This document shows, one piece after another, positions 7,450-16,207 of a stretch of 64,000 bases of DNA. Made by a program: the position numbers and the translations under genes. The stretch is from Paenibacillus_E sp052115445 (GTDB lineage Bacteria > Bacillota > Bacilli > Paenibacillales > NBRC-103111). A model generated the notes under the pieces. That model was not told the DNA's origin. It saw nothing but the letters and a program-made list of their open reading frames with translations, and ran no database searches. Where the stretch lies: assembly GCF_052115445.1 (NCBI RefSeq), contig NZ_JBFRGR010000017.1, positions 84,240 through 148,239 of the forward strand, in the 5' to 3' direction. Each line of letters begins with the position of its first letter. Position 1 is the stretch's first letter.

Positions 7450-10152
7450 TCACAACGAAACACCTAAGAAGCCACGTGTTAATTGGAAATCAACATTACC
7501 CTGCTGGTAGAGACGAGGTGTATAGGTATGCTCAATGACTTGCTTGACGCGCTCAAGAATCCTGTTCGTCCACTCATTCGTATCTCCACTGAGCAGCAAA
7601 TCTAGATCATTGTCATTGTTTTGCAGCATTTCCGTTTCCGATGATATTTGCAGCATAGGAACGAACGGATGCGTCTGCATCGGACGATTACCGACAAGCG
7701 CTATAATTAATTCTACACCCGTGGCAGCTAAGCCAGTAACCGTCTCCACCCAATGCTCCGTCGGGGTCTCCATGATGTGGAAGCCATTGCGACGGACATG
7801 CTCCCCATAGGCAATTGACGGCAGGACATCGGACGAAGTCAATATATTTCGGCTATAAGAAGCCGTGGAAAGCAGATCGCTGTTCGCAGGAATAACCACT
7901 AAGCCACCAGCGCCAACTATCATCTTGGTCAGCTTCACCAGTTGTTCTCCTTCATCATCGGAGATGGAACCATCGCTTATGATGCCAATACGCAGTCCTT
8001 CCAGACCGACTGTCTCCTTCTCAGTTGCTCCAGCTGCTGCCACTTGATCGGCAAACCACGCTTCTACCTTCTGCGTCACCTTCGTAATTCCGCCATCAAG
8101 CTGAATACTCGCAAAACCGAGGCGGCTCGTTTCAACACCCATCTCTTCCATCAGATGATGCATATAGTCGTTATGGGTTTTCTCACAGCCATGCTCCAGC
8201 AGCAAACAATGTTTCACCATCGGATGAGTGATGTAACCGATCATCGTGCGGGCATACAACTTTTCTGCTTGGCCTCCTGAATTGCCGCAGCCTTCTGTAT
8301 GCGCCAAAGCCACATAACGTGAGACCTCGGGTTGCCCAACACCCTGTTTATTCAGCTTTTGCGTTATCATATTTGCTACCTGTCCAGCACAGAGACTGGT
8401 CGGCAAAATTAAGCCGATGTTGTCGCTGGCCTGGCGGTTTTGATGACGTGTGAAGGAGAATTGAAATGAGCTATTACTGACATCTGAATCCTCTAGAATC
8501 TCAATAGGCTCTCCCGTTGGCTTATAAGGATGGAGCAATAACTCCAGCTGACTTGCATCGTTTTGCTGCCAATTGCGCCAGATCTGCACCTGGGAATGAC
8601 CCGCCTTCTCGCCGACACTGCGCTGACCAGAAGCTGTTTGGATAGTCAGTTCGAAGACCTCTTTGCCGAGCTCATCCATGGACACGCCTTCCAGAAATTT
8701 ACCAGCGTTGACATCCATATCATTATTCAGCAATTGGTAGCGGCGCGTCGTCGTGACGACTTTGACCGTCGGCACGTAAGGGAAATTGGTGATCGAGCCG
8801 TTCCCCGTCGTAAAGAAGATCATATTACAGCCTGCAGCCACCTGTCCGGCGATGCTCTCGAGGTCGTTGCCAGGACTATCCATGAAATAGTATCCGCCAT
8901 CTTTCATGAGCTCCCCGTATTCTGTGGCATAATCGAGGCGAGTGATCGGATCTTTCTTACGAGCAGCACCAATGGATTTGAGATAAATGTTATAAAGGCC
9001 GCGAAATATATTACCACCGGATGGATTTCCTTCTGCACTAGCACCGTGCCAAGACGTGCGCTCTTTGAAACGGTTCACGAGTTCTAGGAATTTATTTGCG
9101 GTTTCAAAGTTACGAACCTTTGACAGAATATAGGGTTCCGCGCCAATTAATTCATCGGTTTCGGCTATGCTGGCAGCTCCGCCGTAGCGTACCAATTCTT
9201 CTGAAATCCAACCCAGCAGCGGGTTCGCTGAAATACCAGAAAAAGCGTCCGAGCCACCGCATTGCAGTCCAATCTTCAGGTGACTAATGGATTCCTCCGT
9301 CCGTTGCATGGCATTAACAGTAGGCAGCCAGTCCTTTATGACTTCTTCGCCTTGAGCCAGATTCTGTTCAAAGCCACCTTCGAGCGACACAAACTTATGC
9401 AACACATTATCGATCGGGTAGCTGTGTTCTCGCAAATATGCTTCCACCATCTTATTGGTTACCGGTTCATTGCCATAATCAACTACCAAGACTGCACCCA
9501 CGTTAGGGTTCACAATAAAACCGGCGAGCGTCCTCAGTAGTAAATCCAGGTTATTAAGCTTATCCGTGCTACCCTCCGTATGCGCCACAGGTACAATGCC
9601 ATCAATATTGGGATAATTCTTCAGTTCACCTTGTAGTCGAGCGGCAAGCTGCTTCGAATAGCTACCCGTACGAGAGGTGGTGCCTAATACCACGATGTGG
9701 TTACGGGTACCAACGCCACGAGTTTCACTGCGACGATAACCCATAAAAGTACGAGTTTGCGCGTACATGGGTGATGCCGGAGCAGGCTTAAAATTCTCCT
9801 CAGCAAAAACAAATGGAGGAATTTGATCCGAAAAATTAGGCTGTGCAGGCAGAGTGAATTTCAGCTGACGCCCGCTAAGTGCTTCCAATACCGCTTCATT
9901 GATCACATATTGACCAGGCTGAATCTCTTGCAGAGCCACTCCAAACGGCATTTCCCAAGAAAGCAGTTCAACACCGGGATTTATTGTCTTCACAGCAAAC
10001 CGATGACCTTCCAAAACAGTATAATCTATGACCAAAGTTTCGCCTTCAAAATGAATAACGGTGCCAGCGTCCAAATTTCGAGTTGCAACGGCACAGTTAT
10101 CGCCAGGTAATGGAAGTCTAGCAATTTCATCAAATTNGTAAATTTCATTCAT
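7450..10152 (-). CDS. Double-length UxaA-family sugar-acid dehydratase
   Basis: A 900-residue protein of the altronate/galactarate dehydratase (UxaA) family, whose members dehydrate sugar acids to 2-keto-3-deoxy acids. The N-terminal 90 residues resemble a SAF domain. A first catalytic-type unit follows at about residues 130-500, including RGVGTRNHIVVLGT, the hallmark LQCGGSDAFSGISANPLLG and a late YVPTVKVVTTT segment. Residues of about 555-880 repeat this layout (AHTEGCGNSGG, HPMVKHCLLLEHGCEKTHND, HPFVPMLQISSETEM), so the gene looks like an internal duplication; single units are usually 380-520 residues. The strict Cys-bearing HTEGCG motif is only in the second unit, the first having HTEGST. 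AAAGGAG precedes the ATG. It is last in a LacI-controlled operon with an aldo/keto reductase and FucU, so L-fuconate or a similar acid is the likely substrate. One N lies in codon 6. Confidence 0.88.
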   Translation of the reverse strand: MNEIYXFDEIARLPLPGDNCAVATRNLDAGTVIHFEGETLVIDYTVLEGHRFAVKTINPGVELLSWEMPFGVALQEIQPGQYVINEAVLEALSGRQLKFTLPAQPNFSDQIPPFVFAEENFKPAPASPMYAQTRTFMGYRRSETRGVGTRNHIVVLGTTSRTGSYSKQLAARLQGELKNYPNIDGIVPVAHTEGSTDKLNNLDLLLRTLAGFIVNPNVGAVLVVDYGNEPVTNKMVEAYLREHSYPIDNVLHKFVSLEGGFEQNLAQGEEVIKDWLPTVNAMQRTEESISHLKIGLQCGGSDAFSGISANPLLGWISEELVRYGGAASIAETDELIGAEPYILSKVRNFETANKFLELVNRFKERTSWHGASAEGNPSGGNIFRGLYNIYLKSIGAARKKDPITRLDYATEYGELMKDGGYYFMDSPGNDLESIAGQVAAGCNMIFFTTGNGSITNFPYVPTVKVVTTTRRYQLLNNDMDVNAGKFLEGVSMDELGKEVFELTIQTASGQRSVGEKAGHSQVQIWRNWQQNDASQLELLLHPYKPTGEPIEILEDSDVSNSSFQFSFTRHQNRQASDNIGLILPTSLCAGQVANMITQKLNKQGVGQPEVSRYVALAHTEGCGNSGGQAEKLYARTMIGYITHPMVKHCLLLEHGCEKTHNDYMHHLMEEMGVETSRLGFASIQLDGGITKVTQKVEAWFADQVAAAGATEKETVGLEGLRIGIISDGSISDDEGEQLVKLTKMIVGAGGLVVIPANSDLLSTASYSRNILTSSDVLPSIAYGEHVRRNGFHIMETPTEHWVETVTGLAATGVELIIALVGNRPMQTHPFVPMLQISSETEMLQNNDNDLDLLLSGDTNEWTNRILERVKQVIEHTYTPRLYQQGNVDFQLTRGFLGVSL

Positions 10153-10167
10153 CGATACTTATCTCCT

Positions 10168-11136
10168 TTATGAGAATCTCTCTGCTTCAGGATCCTCAGT
10201 CGAATATTCAATGCCGTCCAGTGCTGGCCAAAGCTCTAATGGAATTGGATAATTGGCGAGCTCCAACGTCTGTGCTACTCGTTCCGGCTTGCTCATGCCA
10301 ACGACAGTACTAGCGACGCGGGAGTCACGCATGGAGAATTGGAGTGCAGCAGCGGCAAGGGGTACATCATATTCCTGGCAGATTTTCATGAAGGATCTTG
10401 CACGTTCAATTAACAAAGGAGGTGCCTCACTATACGCATAACGCGCGTAAGCATCCGGCCCTTTTGCTAATATTCCGCTGCCATAAGGTGCTGCGTTAAT
10501 GACAGCAACCCCCAATTGATTGGCGATATCAAGCAACGGCTCCGCTGAGCGATTGAGCAATGTATAGCGATTGTGGGTCTCAACGGCGCTAAACTCCCCT
10601 GTCTCTACATAACGAATTAGCATGTCGATGGGGCCTCCAGATATGCCAATATGATCTATGATCCCCTGTTCCTTGAAGTTTTTCAGCACCTCAAGCGGCC
10701 CACCTGCTCCCATAATATTTTCAAAGGTGGAATGCTCCGGGTCATGGATATAGACATATTGCAGACGATCTAGCCCTAATCGAATGAGACTTTCTTCAAT
10801 GGATTTTTTTATTTGATCTCCGCTGAAATCTCCAGTCCGTAAACAACGGTCTGCTTTGGTGGCAAGTACAAAACCCGACGGTAATCCACCGTTCTCTTTA
10901 ATTACCTTGCCAATGCGACGCTCACTCTCGCCTTCACCATAGGCAGCAGCAGTGTCGAGAAAGTTAATCGAGCTTGCAAAGGCAGCGCGAATTGTGTCCA
11001 AAGCTGTTTCCTCTGGCGCATTAAAAGTAAAGATTTCCGGCATATCACCAAGTGGAGCTCCACCAACACAGAGCGGAGAGACAAACAAGCCCGTATTACC
11101 AATTGGTCTTTTCGAGTTAAGGGATGCAGTTGACAT
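10168..11136 (-). CDS. Aldo/keto reductase, probable L-fucose-type aldose dehydrogenase
   Basis: NAD(P)-dependent oxidoreductase of the aldo/keto reductase fold, 322 residues. The catalytic set is visible: Asp and Tyr in FLDTAAAYGEGESE (about residues 58-71), Lys in LATKAD, His in VYIHDPEHS, and the cofactor-phosphate region VVGMSKPERV near the C-terminus. It most resembles the D-threo-aldose 1-dehydrogenase/L-fucose dehydrogenase group, which oxidises the sugar to its lactone. GAGG lies six bases before the ATG. It sits between fucU upstream and the UxaA-type dehydratase 15 bases downstream, which supports oxidation of a free sugar. A LacI-type palindrome lies in the gap before it. Substrate is inference. 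Confidence 0.87.
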   Translation of the reverse strand: MSTASLNSKRPIGNTGLFVSPLCVGGAPLGDMPEIFTFNAPEETALDTIRAAFASSINFLDTAAAYGEGESERRIGKVIKENGGLPSGFVLATKADRCLRTGDFSGDQIKKSIEESLIRLGLDRLQYVYIHDPEHSTFENIMGAGGPLEVLKNFKEQGIIDHIGISGGPIDMLIRYVETGEFSAVETHNRYTLLNRSAEPLLDIANQLGVAVINAAPYGSGILAKGPDAYARYAYSEAPPLLIERARSFMKICQEYDVPLAAAALQFSMRDSRVASTVVGMSKPERVAQTLELANYPIPLELWPALDGIEYSTEDPEAERFS

Positions 11137-11184
11137 AATGTAACCTCGTTTCTTTTTGAGTATGAATACGGTTCTATTACCTAA

Positions 11185-11200
11185 GAGTTATCGATAATTC
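11185..11200. promoter_or_regulatory. LacI-type operator palindrome inside the sugar operon
   Basis: GAGTTATCGATAATTC, a near-palindrome centred on CG as is usual for LacI-family operators. It matches the site at 11654-11669, read on the minus strand as GAGTTATCGGTAACAC. It lies between fucU and the aldo/keto reductase gene, so it may be an auxiliary operator or serve an internal promoter. Confidence 0.6.
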
Positions 11201-11205
11201 AATTA

Positions 11206-11628
11206 TTAACTAATTACGCCCTTTTTTAAAATAATATTGGCATACAGCGCCTTTTCACTCGTAGCCACGATGGCATAAGCTTTCTTTGCGCGCTCATAAA
11301 ATGCAAACCGTTCTACATACGTAATAGCTGGTGTAGCATATTCACGGATGATCTCCTCGTATTCGCCCCAGATCGGTGTTTCAACTGGATCTCCAGGAAC
11401 AACAGCCATAAGCGCAACAGGCTGATCGCTGTATGTATCAAGTGGATACAAGGATAATACCGCTTTCAACAATTCCGGTACTCCATGACCATCACAACGT
11501 AATAGACGGTTTGCATGACTGGCTGCCGGGAAATTCCCGTCTGCCAAGATGATTTCATCCCCATGCCCCATCTCCATTAACACTTTGAGCAACTCAGGCG
11601 AAAGGATGGAAGGTATCCCTTTTAACAT
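11206..11628 (-). CDS. fucU: L-fucose mutarotase FucU (RbsD/FucU family)
   Basis: A 140-residue cytoplasmic mutarotase of the RbsD/FucU family, which interconverts alpha and beta sugar anomers. The family pattern is clear: MLKGIPSILSPELLKVL at the start, GHGDEIILADGNFP with the conserved His and Asp near residues 22-30, and a C-terminal YERAKKAYAIVATSE with FYERAKKA typical of FucU. Length is normal. It is the first gene of the minus-strand operon, directly behind a consensus promoter and a LacI-type operator. Its presence with an aldose dehydrogenase and a UxaA dehydratase is the main reason to think of L-fucose or a related 6-deoxysugar. Confidence 0.9.
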   Translation of the reverse strand: MLKGIPSILSPELLKVLMEMGHGDEIILADGNFPAASHANRLLRCDGHGVPELLKAVLSLYPLDTYSDQPVALMAVVPGDPVETPIWGEYEEIIREYATPAITYVERFAFYERAKKAYAIVATSEKALYANIILKKGVIS

Positions 11629-11653
11629 TTATCAACATCTCCTTGAATAGTGT

Positions 11654-11669
11654 GTGTTACCGATAACTC
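11654..11669. promoter_or_regulatory. LacI-type operator at the operon transcription start
   Basis: GTGTTACCGATAACTC, a palindrome centred on CG, placed just downstream of the minus-strand -10 box, where a bound repressor would block initiation. A second copy of the same motif lies at 11185-11200. Confidence 0.7.
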
Positions 11670-11670
11670 A

Positions 11671-11699
11671 AAATTAACAACTTTATGTCTTGCTGTCAA
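11671..11699 (-). promoter_or_regulatory. Consensus promoter of the fucU operon
   Basis: On the minus strand TTGACA (11694-11699), exactly 17 bases, then TAATTT (11671-11676). This is a near-consensus SigA promoter followed at once by the operator palindrome. Confidence 0.75.
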
Positions 11700-11718
11700 T
11701 CCTTTATTTCTATACAAT
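11690..11718 (+). promoter_or_regulatory. Promoter of the LacI-family regulator gene
   Basis: TTGCTG (11690-11695), 17 bases, TACAAT (11713-11718). Its -35 box overlaps the -35 box of the divergent fucU promoter, so the two promoters share polymerase contacts and the regulator may influence both. Confidence 0.6.
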
Positions 11719-11763
11719 ATGAAATACATGAAATGATAGCAGTCTGGCAAAGGAGATTAACAC

Positions 11764-12771
11764 GTGATAACAATCTATGACATCGCCGAGAAGGCCGGTG
11801 TTTCCGCGATGACGGTTTCCCGAGTGATCAATAATACGGGCCGAATCAGCGAAGAGACGCGTAAGCGAGTACGGAAAGTCATGGAAGAGCTCCATTATAT
11901 TCCTAATGCATTAGCACGCAGCTTAGTTTCCCAGAAGACGAATCTCATTTCTCTTCTCATCACGGATATTACCAACCCGTTCTATACAACCTTAGCACGA
12001 GGCGCTGAGGATGCAGCGAAGAAGGCGGGCTATCGATTGCTTTTTGCCAATAGTGATGAGGATTATGAGAAAGAGAAAGATTACGTCGATATGATTCTAT
12101 CTACATGGGTGGATGGCGTTTTATTCGCACCAGCAGGCGATCATTCTCATGACAATTTACAGCAATTACAGAAGCATCAGATTCCATTTGTTGTATTGGA
12201 TCGGGAAATCCCGGGTATTGATGCGGATGTTGTCCTTGGCGACAGCAAAGAAGGCGCACGCAATCTAGTTGAACATTTGATTGTACAAGGGCATCAGCGT
12301 ATCGCTTTAATTAATGGTTCACAGGATGTTTCAACTGCTAGATTGCGATATTTAGGCTACAATGAGGCGCTTCAACTAGGCGGAATAACCCCCGATGATT
12401 CACTCGTGCTCCATCTGGGTTACCGCGATTTCCACGATGAGACCGCACTCCATGAGCTGCTCCAGCTTGACGATCCCCCTACCGCTATTTTCGCAGCTAA
12501 TAATATGCTGGCCCTTGGAGTCATCCAATCCCTGCGCCATCGCGGCCTACAAGTACCAAGGGATATGTCTGTTGTCTGTTTCGACGACTTCGGACCAGCA
12601 GGTGCAATCAATCCATTTCTCACCGTTGCGTCACAACCAGCTTACCAATTCGGGAAATTAGGCATGCAACTACTAATTGAACGCATAGAAGGAGAAGCTA
12701 GCGATGCATCACGCAGAATCATGCTGCCTTCTGAGCTCATTGTTCGCTCATCCGCACAACCTCTCTCATAG
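11764..12771 (+). CDS. LacI-family transcriptional repressor
   Basis: A 335-residue LacI/GalR-type regulator. The N-terminal helix-turn-helix and hinge are clear (TIYDIAEKAGVSAMTVSRVI near residues 3-22, then LARSLVSQKTNLISLL), followed by a periplasmic-binding-protein-like sensor domain with ALINGSQDVSTARLRYLGY and VVCFDDFGP. The start is a GTG at 11764 with AAAGGAG eight bases upstream. It is divergent from fucU, and operator-like palindromes lie at the fucU start and inside that operon, so it most likely represses the sugar-oxidation genes until an inducing sugar binds. The inducer is not known. Confidence 0.92.
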   Translation: MITIYDIAEKAGVSAMTVSRVINNTGRISEETRKRVRKVMEELHYIPNALARSLVSQKTNLISLLITDITNPFYTTLARGAEDAAKKAGYRLLFANSDEDYEKEKDYVDMILSTWVDGVLFAPAGDHSHDNLQQLQKHQIPFVVLDREIPGIDADVVLGDSKEGARNLVEHLIVQGHQRIALINGSQDVSTARLRYLGYNEALQLGGITPDDSLVLHLGYRDFHDETALHELLQLDDPPTAIFAANNMLALGVIQSLRHRGLQVPRDMSVVCFDDFGPAGAINPFLTVASQPAYQFGKLGMQLLIERIEGEASDASRRIMLPSELIVRSSAQPLS

Positions 12772-12780
12772 AGATAGCGA

Positions 12781-12811
12781 GCTATTGTTCTTCCCATTTA
12801 TGAACAATAGC
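12781..12811. terminator. Hairpin at convergent gene ends
   Basis: GCTATTGTTC and GAACAATAGC form a perfect 10-bp inverted repeat with an 11-base loop. It covers the last codons and stop of the minus-strand gene and begins nine bases past the LacI stop. No T run follows on either strand, so terminator function is uncertain. Confidence 0.45.
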
Positions 12812-13369
12812 CGCAATGATTTCTTCCTTCGTCTGCTCCGACAACCCATTCCGAAGCTCCGTTATAAACTCAATAAAAAGCAGCGACAACAGCTCATTCA
12901 ATTCCATATTCAATGGATGATGATGCTTCCAGTTCATATCATCGAAAAATACACGCATCCGATTTACCTCGGCTGGGTGTAATCTTACGTTTAATGTTAG
13001 AAAAGAAGTCCCCTCTGAATGTCCCTCCTGAAAAGATAACCCCCACTGAAAGCCAGGCACACTCCCCGCGGGCGGTCGTTCATTCGGATTTACATTTGCT
13101 ATAACGCTGCCATATTTAGTTCTAAGCTGCAGTATATACGTATACAGATCCTTACCTTTACGGACGTGATCCATGAAATTATCAAATAAAAGCTTAACGA
13201 GAAAGGTTTTATTAATCCCACTAAGCTCATCTTGTGATGTGTACACAATATCCTCCAAGAACGCATCTGCCCGGTCGAAATAGTCGCGAGGCGCCCGTAC
13301 TTTGACAGTATGGTAGATGTCTGTTGTTCCTTTTTGAAATAAACCNGTCCATGATTTTAATGTGAGCAT
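12782..13369 (-). CDS. Hypothetical protein
   Basis: A 195-residue soluble protein I do not recognise. It has no signal peptide or membrane span. The C-terminal third is predicted helical and hydrophobic (NELLSLLFIEFITELRNGL), and a Trp-His-rich patch (DDMNWKHHHPLN) lies near residue 150. Codon use and the GGGGGAA ribosome site before the ATG support a real gene. One N lies in codon 8. It converges on the LacI gene and stands alone; a plus-strand gene starts 200 bases away, so operon context gives no hint of function. Confidence 0.7.
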   Translation of the reverse strand: MLTLKSWXGLFQKGTTDIYHTVKVRAPRDYFDRADAFLEDIVYTSQDELSGINKTFLVKLLFDNFMDHVRKGKDLYTYILQLRTKYGSVIANVNPNERPPAGSVPGFQWGLSFQEGHSEGTSFLTLNVRLHPAEVNRMRVFFDDMNWKHHHPLNMELNELLSLLFIEFITELRNGLSEQTKEEIIAAIVHKWEEQ

Positions 13370-13571
13370 CCCGTATTCCCCCTTCTTCTCCCCTCCTAAA
13401 CTATTATTCCAAATCTAGCAGAAAAATGACTACAACTAAAAGAGACTACCCATTTATATCTGAACGAATATGACTACGGGCATACTTTTGTGGGTGGTCA
13501 TCAACGCGCTCATTGTTTATGATGAGACTACGTAGTATAGCGGCGATCTAACGAAGCTGGAGGTTATACAT

Positions 13572-14734
13572 ATGGATGCAGTAACGTTACGGAAAGCAAT
13601 AGTAATTGGAGCAGGAATCGGTGGATTATGTACAGCATTGTCACTTCAGCAGCAGGGATGGCGAGTCTCAGTATACGACAAGGCATCATCACTGAGAGAA
13701 GCCGGGGCTGGAATTGTGCTCGCAGCCAACGCCATGAAAGCACTCGATTTGCTTGGCATTGGAGAAGCCATCCGGTACGTGGGGGCACCCGTTGTTCATG
13801 CTGACATTCGAAGGTGGGATGGCACACTGATTACAAGCCTTCCAGCTGCCAAACAAGCGGCACTATACGGAACGCAAAGCTATGTCATTCATAGAGCTGA
13901 CTTGCAAGCAATTCTTGTGCAAGCAGTAACGGCGACGACACCTATTCAAACCAATAAACAATGGATCGATGGGATTCAGAGTGATCGAGGAGTAATCGCC
14001 GTTTTCAAAGACGGTACACAGGAAAAGGCTGATGTCATTATTGGTGCCGATGGGTTTCACTCTGCCGTACGAGAACGGCTTTTTGGTCAAAGTCCAGTCC
14101 GTTATTCGGGATATATGGCTTTAAGAGGCGTGTGTAATCAGGAGGAGACCCGCAACACAACTAATGGCGGGGGCTTCGAGGCCTTGGGACCAGGAAGACG
14201 TTTCGGTCTCTCAAGTCTTGGCAACGGTCGTGTCTTCTGGTTTGCCGCGATTAATGCTCCTCAAGGAAACTACCTCCGGTAGAAGAGAGACAATCTGAAC
14301 TGCTGCGTCAATTTCACGGTTGGTATAGTCCAATCGCATCTGCTATTGAAGCAACGGAAGCATCAACGATTCTGGCCCATGACATCGTTGACCGCCCCCC
14401 ATTACCAAAGTGGAGTTCAGGCACGATGACGCTCCTCGGCGATGCCGCACATCCGATGATGCCCAATTTGGGACAGGGAGGTGCGCAAGCGATTGAAGAT
14501 GCCATTGTACTGGCAAGATGCCTCCGAAATCCCGATATCCCGACTGCACTTTCAGCATATGAGAAGGAGCGTATGGATCGAGCAAACCGAATCGTGCGGA
14601 TGTCTCGGTCGATGGGAAGAATGGTACAACTCGAGAACCNAATTCTGATCTACTTACGTAATAGTATGCTAGCCTCCTTGTCTGATGCCCGTTATATAAG
14701 CCGGTTCGATCCTATCATTGGATATGAGTTGTAG
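13572..14734 (+). pseudogene. FAD-dependent monooxygenase, frameshifted
   Basis: A class A flavoprotein monooxygenase of about 385 residues, split by one frameshift. The first frame (13572-14282) carries the FAD-binding GxGxxG segment VIGAGIGGLCTALSL and DVIIGADGFHSAVRE, then stops at TAG near 14280. The matching continuation is open in the next frame from about 14275 (VEERQSELLRQFHGWYSPIA) through the FAD ribityl motif GDAAHPMMPNLGQGGAQ near 14440 to the stop at 14734. Everything else is intact, so the lesion is a single indel around 14275-14282. It could be a recent mutation or a sequencing error, since the contig carries many N bases, including one at 14640. GGAGG precedes the ATG. Substrate unknown. 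Confidence 0.82.
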
Positions 14735-14872
14735 AATTTCTAATTCACTTCTATAAACATCTTTTTACTGAAAGAAACTGCACATCGGCTACCTTGTAAC
14801 ATAAATTGGTTTATGCGCATAAATATCAAAGCGGTAAAGCCAATATGATGTAAATCCAAAGGGTGAACATAG

Positions 14873-15943
14873 ATGGAGAACACAAGTATCGATGCCTTAA
14901 GAGATCGAATTGATGAAATTAACGAGAGTCTGCGGGAACTACTCTCCGAAAGAGCACGCATTACCNAAGAGATCGGGCTGGAGAAGGAAAAACAAGGCGT
15001 GCCGAAATTCGACCCGCTACGCGAAAAGAAAATGCTAGACGCCTTGGTTGCACGAAATACAGGCCCTTTCGATGACGATACCATTCGTCACCTTTTCAAA
15101 CAAATCTTCCAAGCCTCGCTGACTCTGCAACAAACAGTTCACAAGAAACAGCTGCTCGTTAGTCGTAAGCGGCAACAAGCAGACACCATCATTCAACTTG
15201 GTCCGGCCGCCATCGGCGGAGGTAAACCGATCATGATCGCGGGTCCCTGCTCGGTCGAGAGTTACGAGCAAGTACGCGCAGTTGCTGCGGCTATGAAAAG
15301 CGCTGGCGTGACTGTGCTGCGCGGCGGCGCCTTCAAGCCTCGCACATCCCCCTATGATTTCCAGGGGCTAGGCTTGGAAGGCTTACGAATTCTCAAAGAT
15401 GTTGCCGACGAATTCGGACTCCAGACGATCAGCGAAATCGTGGATCCCGCCCATATCGAAATCGCGGGCCAATACATCGACGTGATCCAAATTGGCGCAA
15501 GAAACATGCACAATTTCGAACTACTGAAGGCGGCAGGAGAGGTTCGCATTCCCATTCTTTTGAAACGCGGCCTGTCTGCTACGCTTGACGAATTCCTGCA
15601 TGCTGCCGAATACATCCTATCTCGCGGCAATACGCAGGTGATGTTAATTGAACGTGGCATCCGAACCTATGAGCGGGCGACGCGAAATACACTCGACATC
15701 TCAGCAGTTCCAATTCTGAAGCAAGAGAGCCATTTGCCTGTCTTGGTCGATGTGACCCATTCCACGGGACGCAAGGATATTTTCGCACCTTGTGCCAAGG
15801 CAGCCTTGGCCGCTGGAGCGGATGGGATCATGGTCGAAGTCCATCCAAATCCGGCGACTGCGCTTTCCGATGCCCAGCAACAGTTGACGATTGAGGAGTT
15901 CAGCCAATTTTATGCGGCGATTCAAAGTTCAGGATTGTTTTAA
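14873..15943 (+). CDS. aroF: Bifunctional chorismate mutase / DAHP synthase
   Basis: First enzyme of aromatic amino acid synthesis, condensing phosphoenolpyruvate and erythrose 4-phosphate, with a regulatory chorismate mutase head. 356 residues, matching the B. subtilis AroA-type fusion. Residues of about 1-85 are an AroQ chorismate mutase (IDALRDRIDEINESLRELLSERARIT). The DAHP synthase barrel follows with IMIAGPCSVES, LRGGAFKPRTSPYDFQGLG, ILLKRGLSATLDEF, DVTHSTGRKD and MVEVHPNPATALSDAQQQ, which carry the substrate and metal ligands of the family. AAAGGGTG lies just before the ATG. In Bacillales the mutase domain mediates feedback inhibition by chorismate or prephenate. It is a single-gene unit. 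One N lies in codon 32. Confidence 0.95.
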   Translation: MENTSIDALRDRIDEINESLRELLSERARITXEIGLEKEKQGVPKFDPLREKKMLDALVARNTGPFDDDTIRHLFKQIFQASLTLQQTVHKKQLLVSRKRQQADTIIQLGPAAIGGGKPIMIAGPCSVESYEQVRAVAAAMKSAGVTVLRGGAFKPRTSPYDFQGLGLEGLRILKDVADEFGLQTISEIVDPAHIEIAGQYIDVIQIGARNMHNFELLKAAGEVRIPILLKRGLSATLDEFLHAAEYILSRGNTQVMLIERGIRTYERATRNTLDISAVPILKQESHLPVLVDVTHSTGRKDIFAPCAKAALAAGADGIMVEVHPNPATALSDAQQQLTIEEFSQFYAAIQSSGLF

Positions 15944-16002
15944 CGATCATTCTCGATTCCCACGCATCTCCACCGCCGGAAACCCTCTGCCACACAACGC
16001 TT

Positions 16003-16180
16003 TAGTGATGAATAACATCACTATAGTCGTGTATCGAGGGCAACTTCTACGCAATTGTGATGTAAAACATCACTAAACACGCGAACGATAGTGATCTTAC
16101 CGACTTAGTGATGAAAAACATCACTATAAACGGTGTTCGATGGCATTCTCTACGCAATAGTGATGAAAAACATCACTATT
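16003..16180. repeat. Cluster of four GTGATG/CATCAC hairpins in a 102-bp duplication
   Basis: Four short hairpins with arms GTGATG and CATCAC around a five-base A-rich loop lie at 16003-16023, 16057-16073, 16106-16126 and 16156-16180. Hairpins one and two with their flanks recur as three and four about 102 bp on: both copies share GTGT.CGA.GGCA..TCTACGCAA. The region 15944-16256 holds no gene. The short arms and lack of T runs argue against ordinary terminators. Confidence 0.85.
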
Positions 16181-16207
16181 GACACATCAGAAGGTAAATT
16201 TGCCTCT

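Noticed and set aside
8563..9087. Long plus-strand reading frame (174 codons)
   Set aside because: It is a shadow of the UxaA-family gene, which has clear family motifs on the other strand.
14735..14872. T-box or tryptophan-type leader before aroF
   Set aside because: The 138-base gap has no terminator and no T-box sequence.
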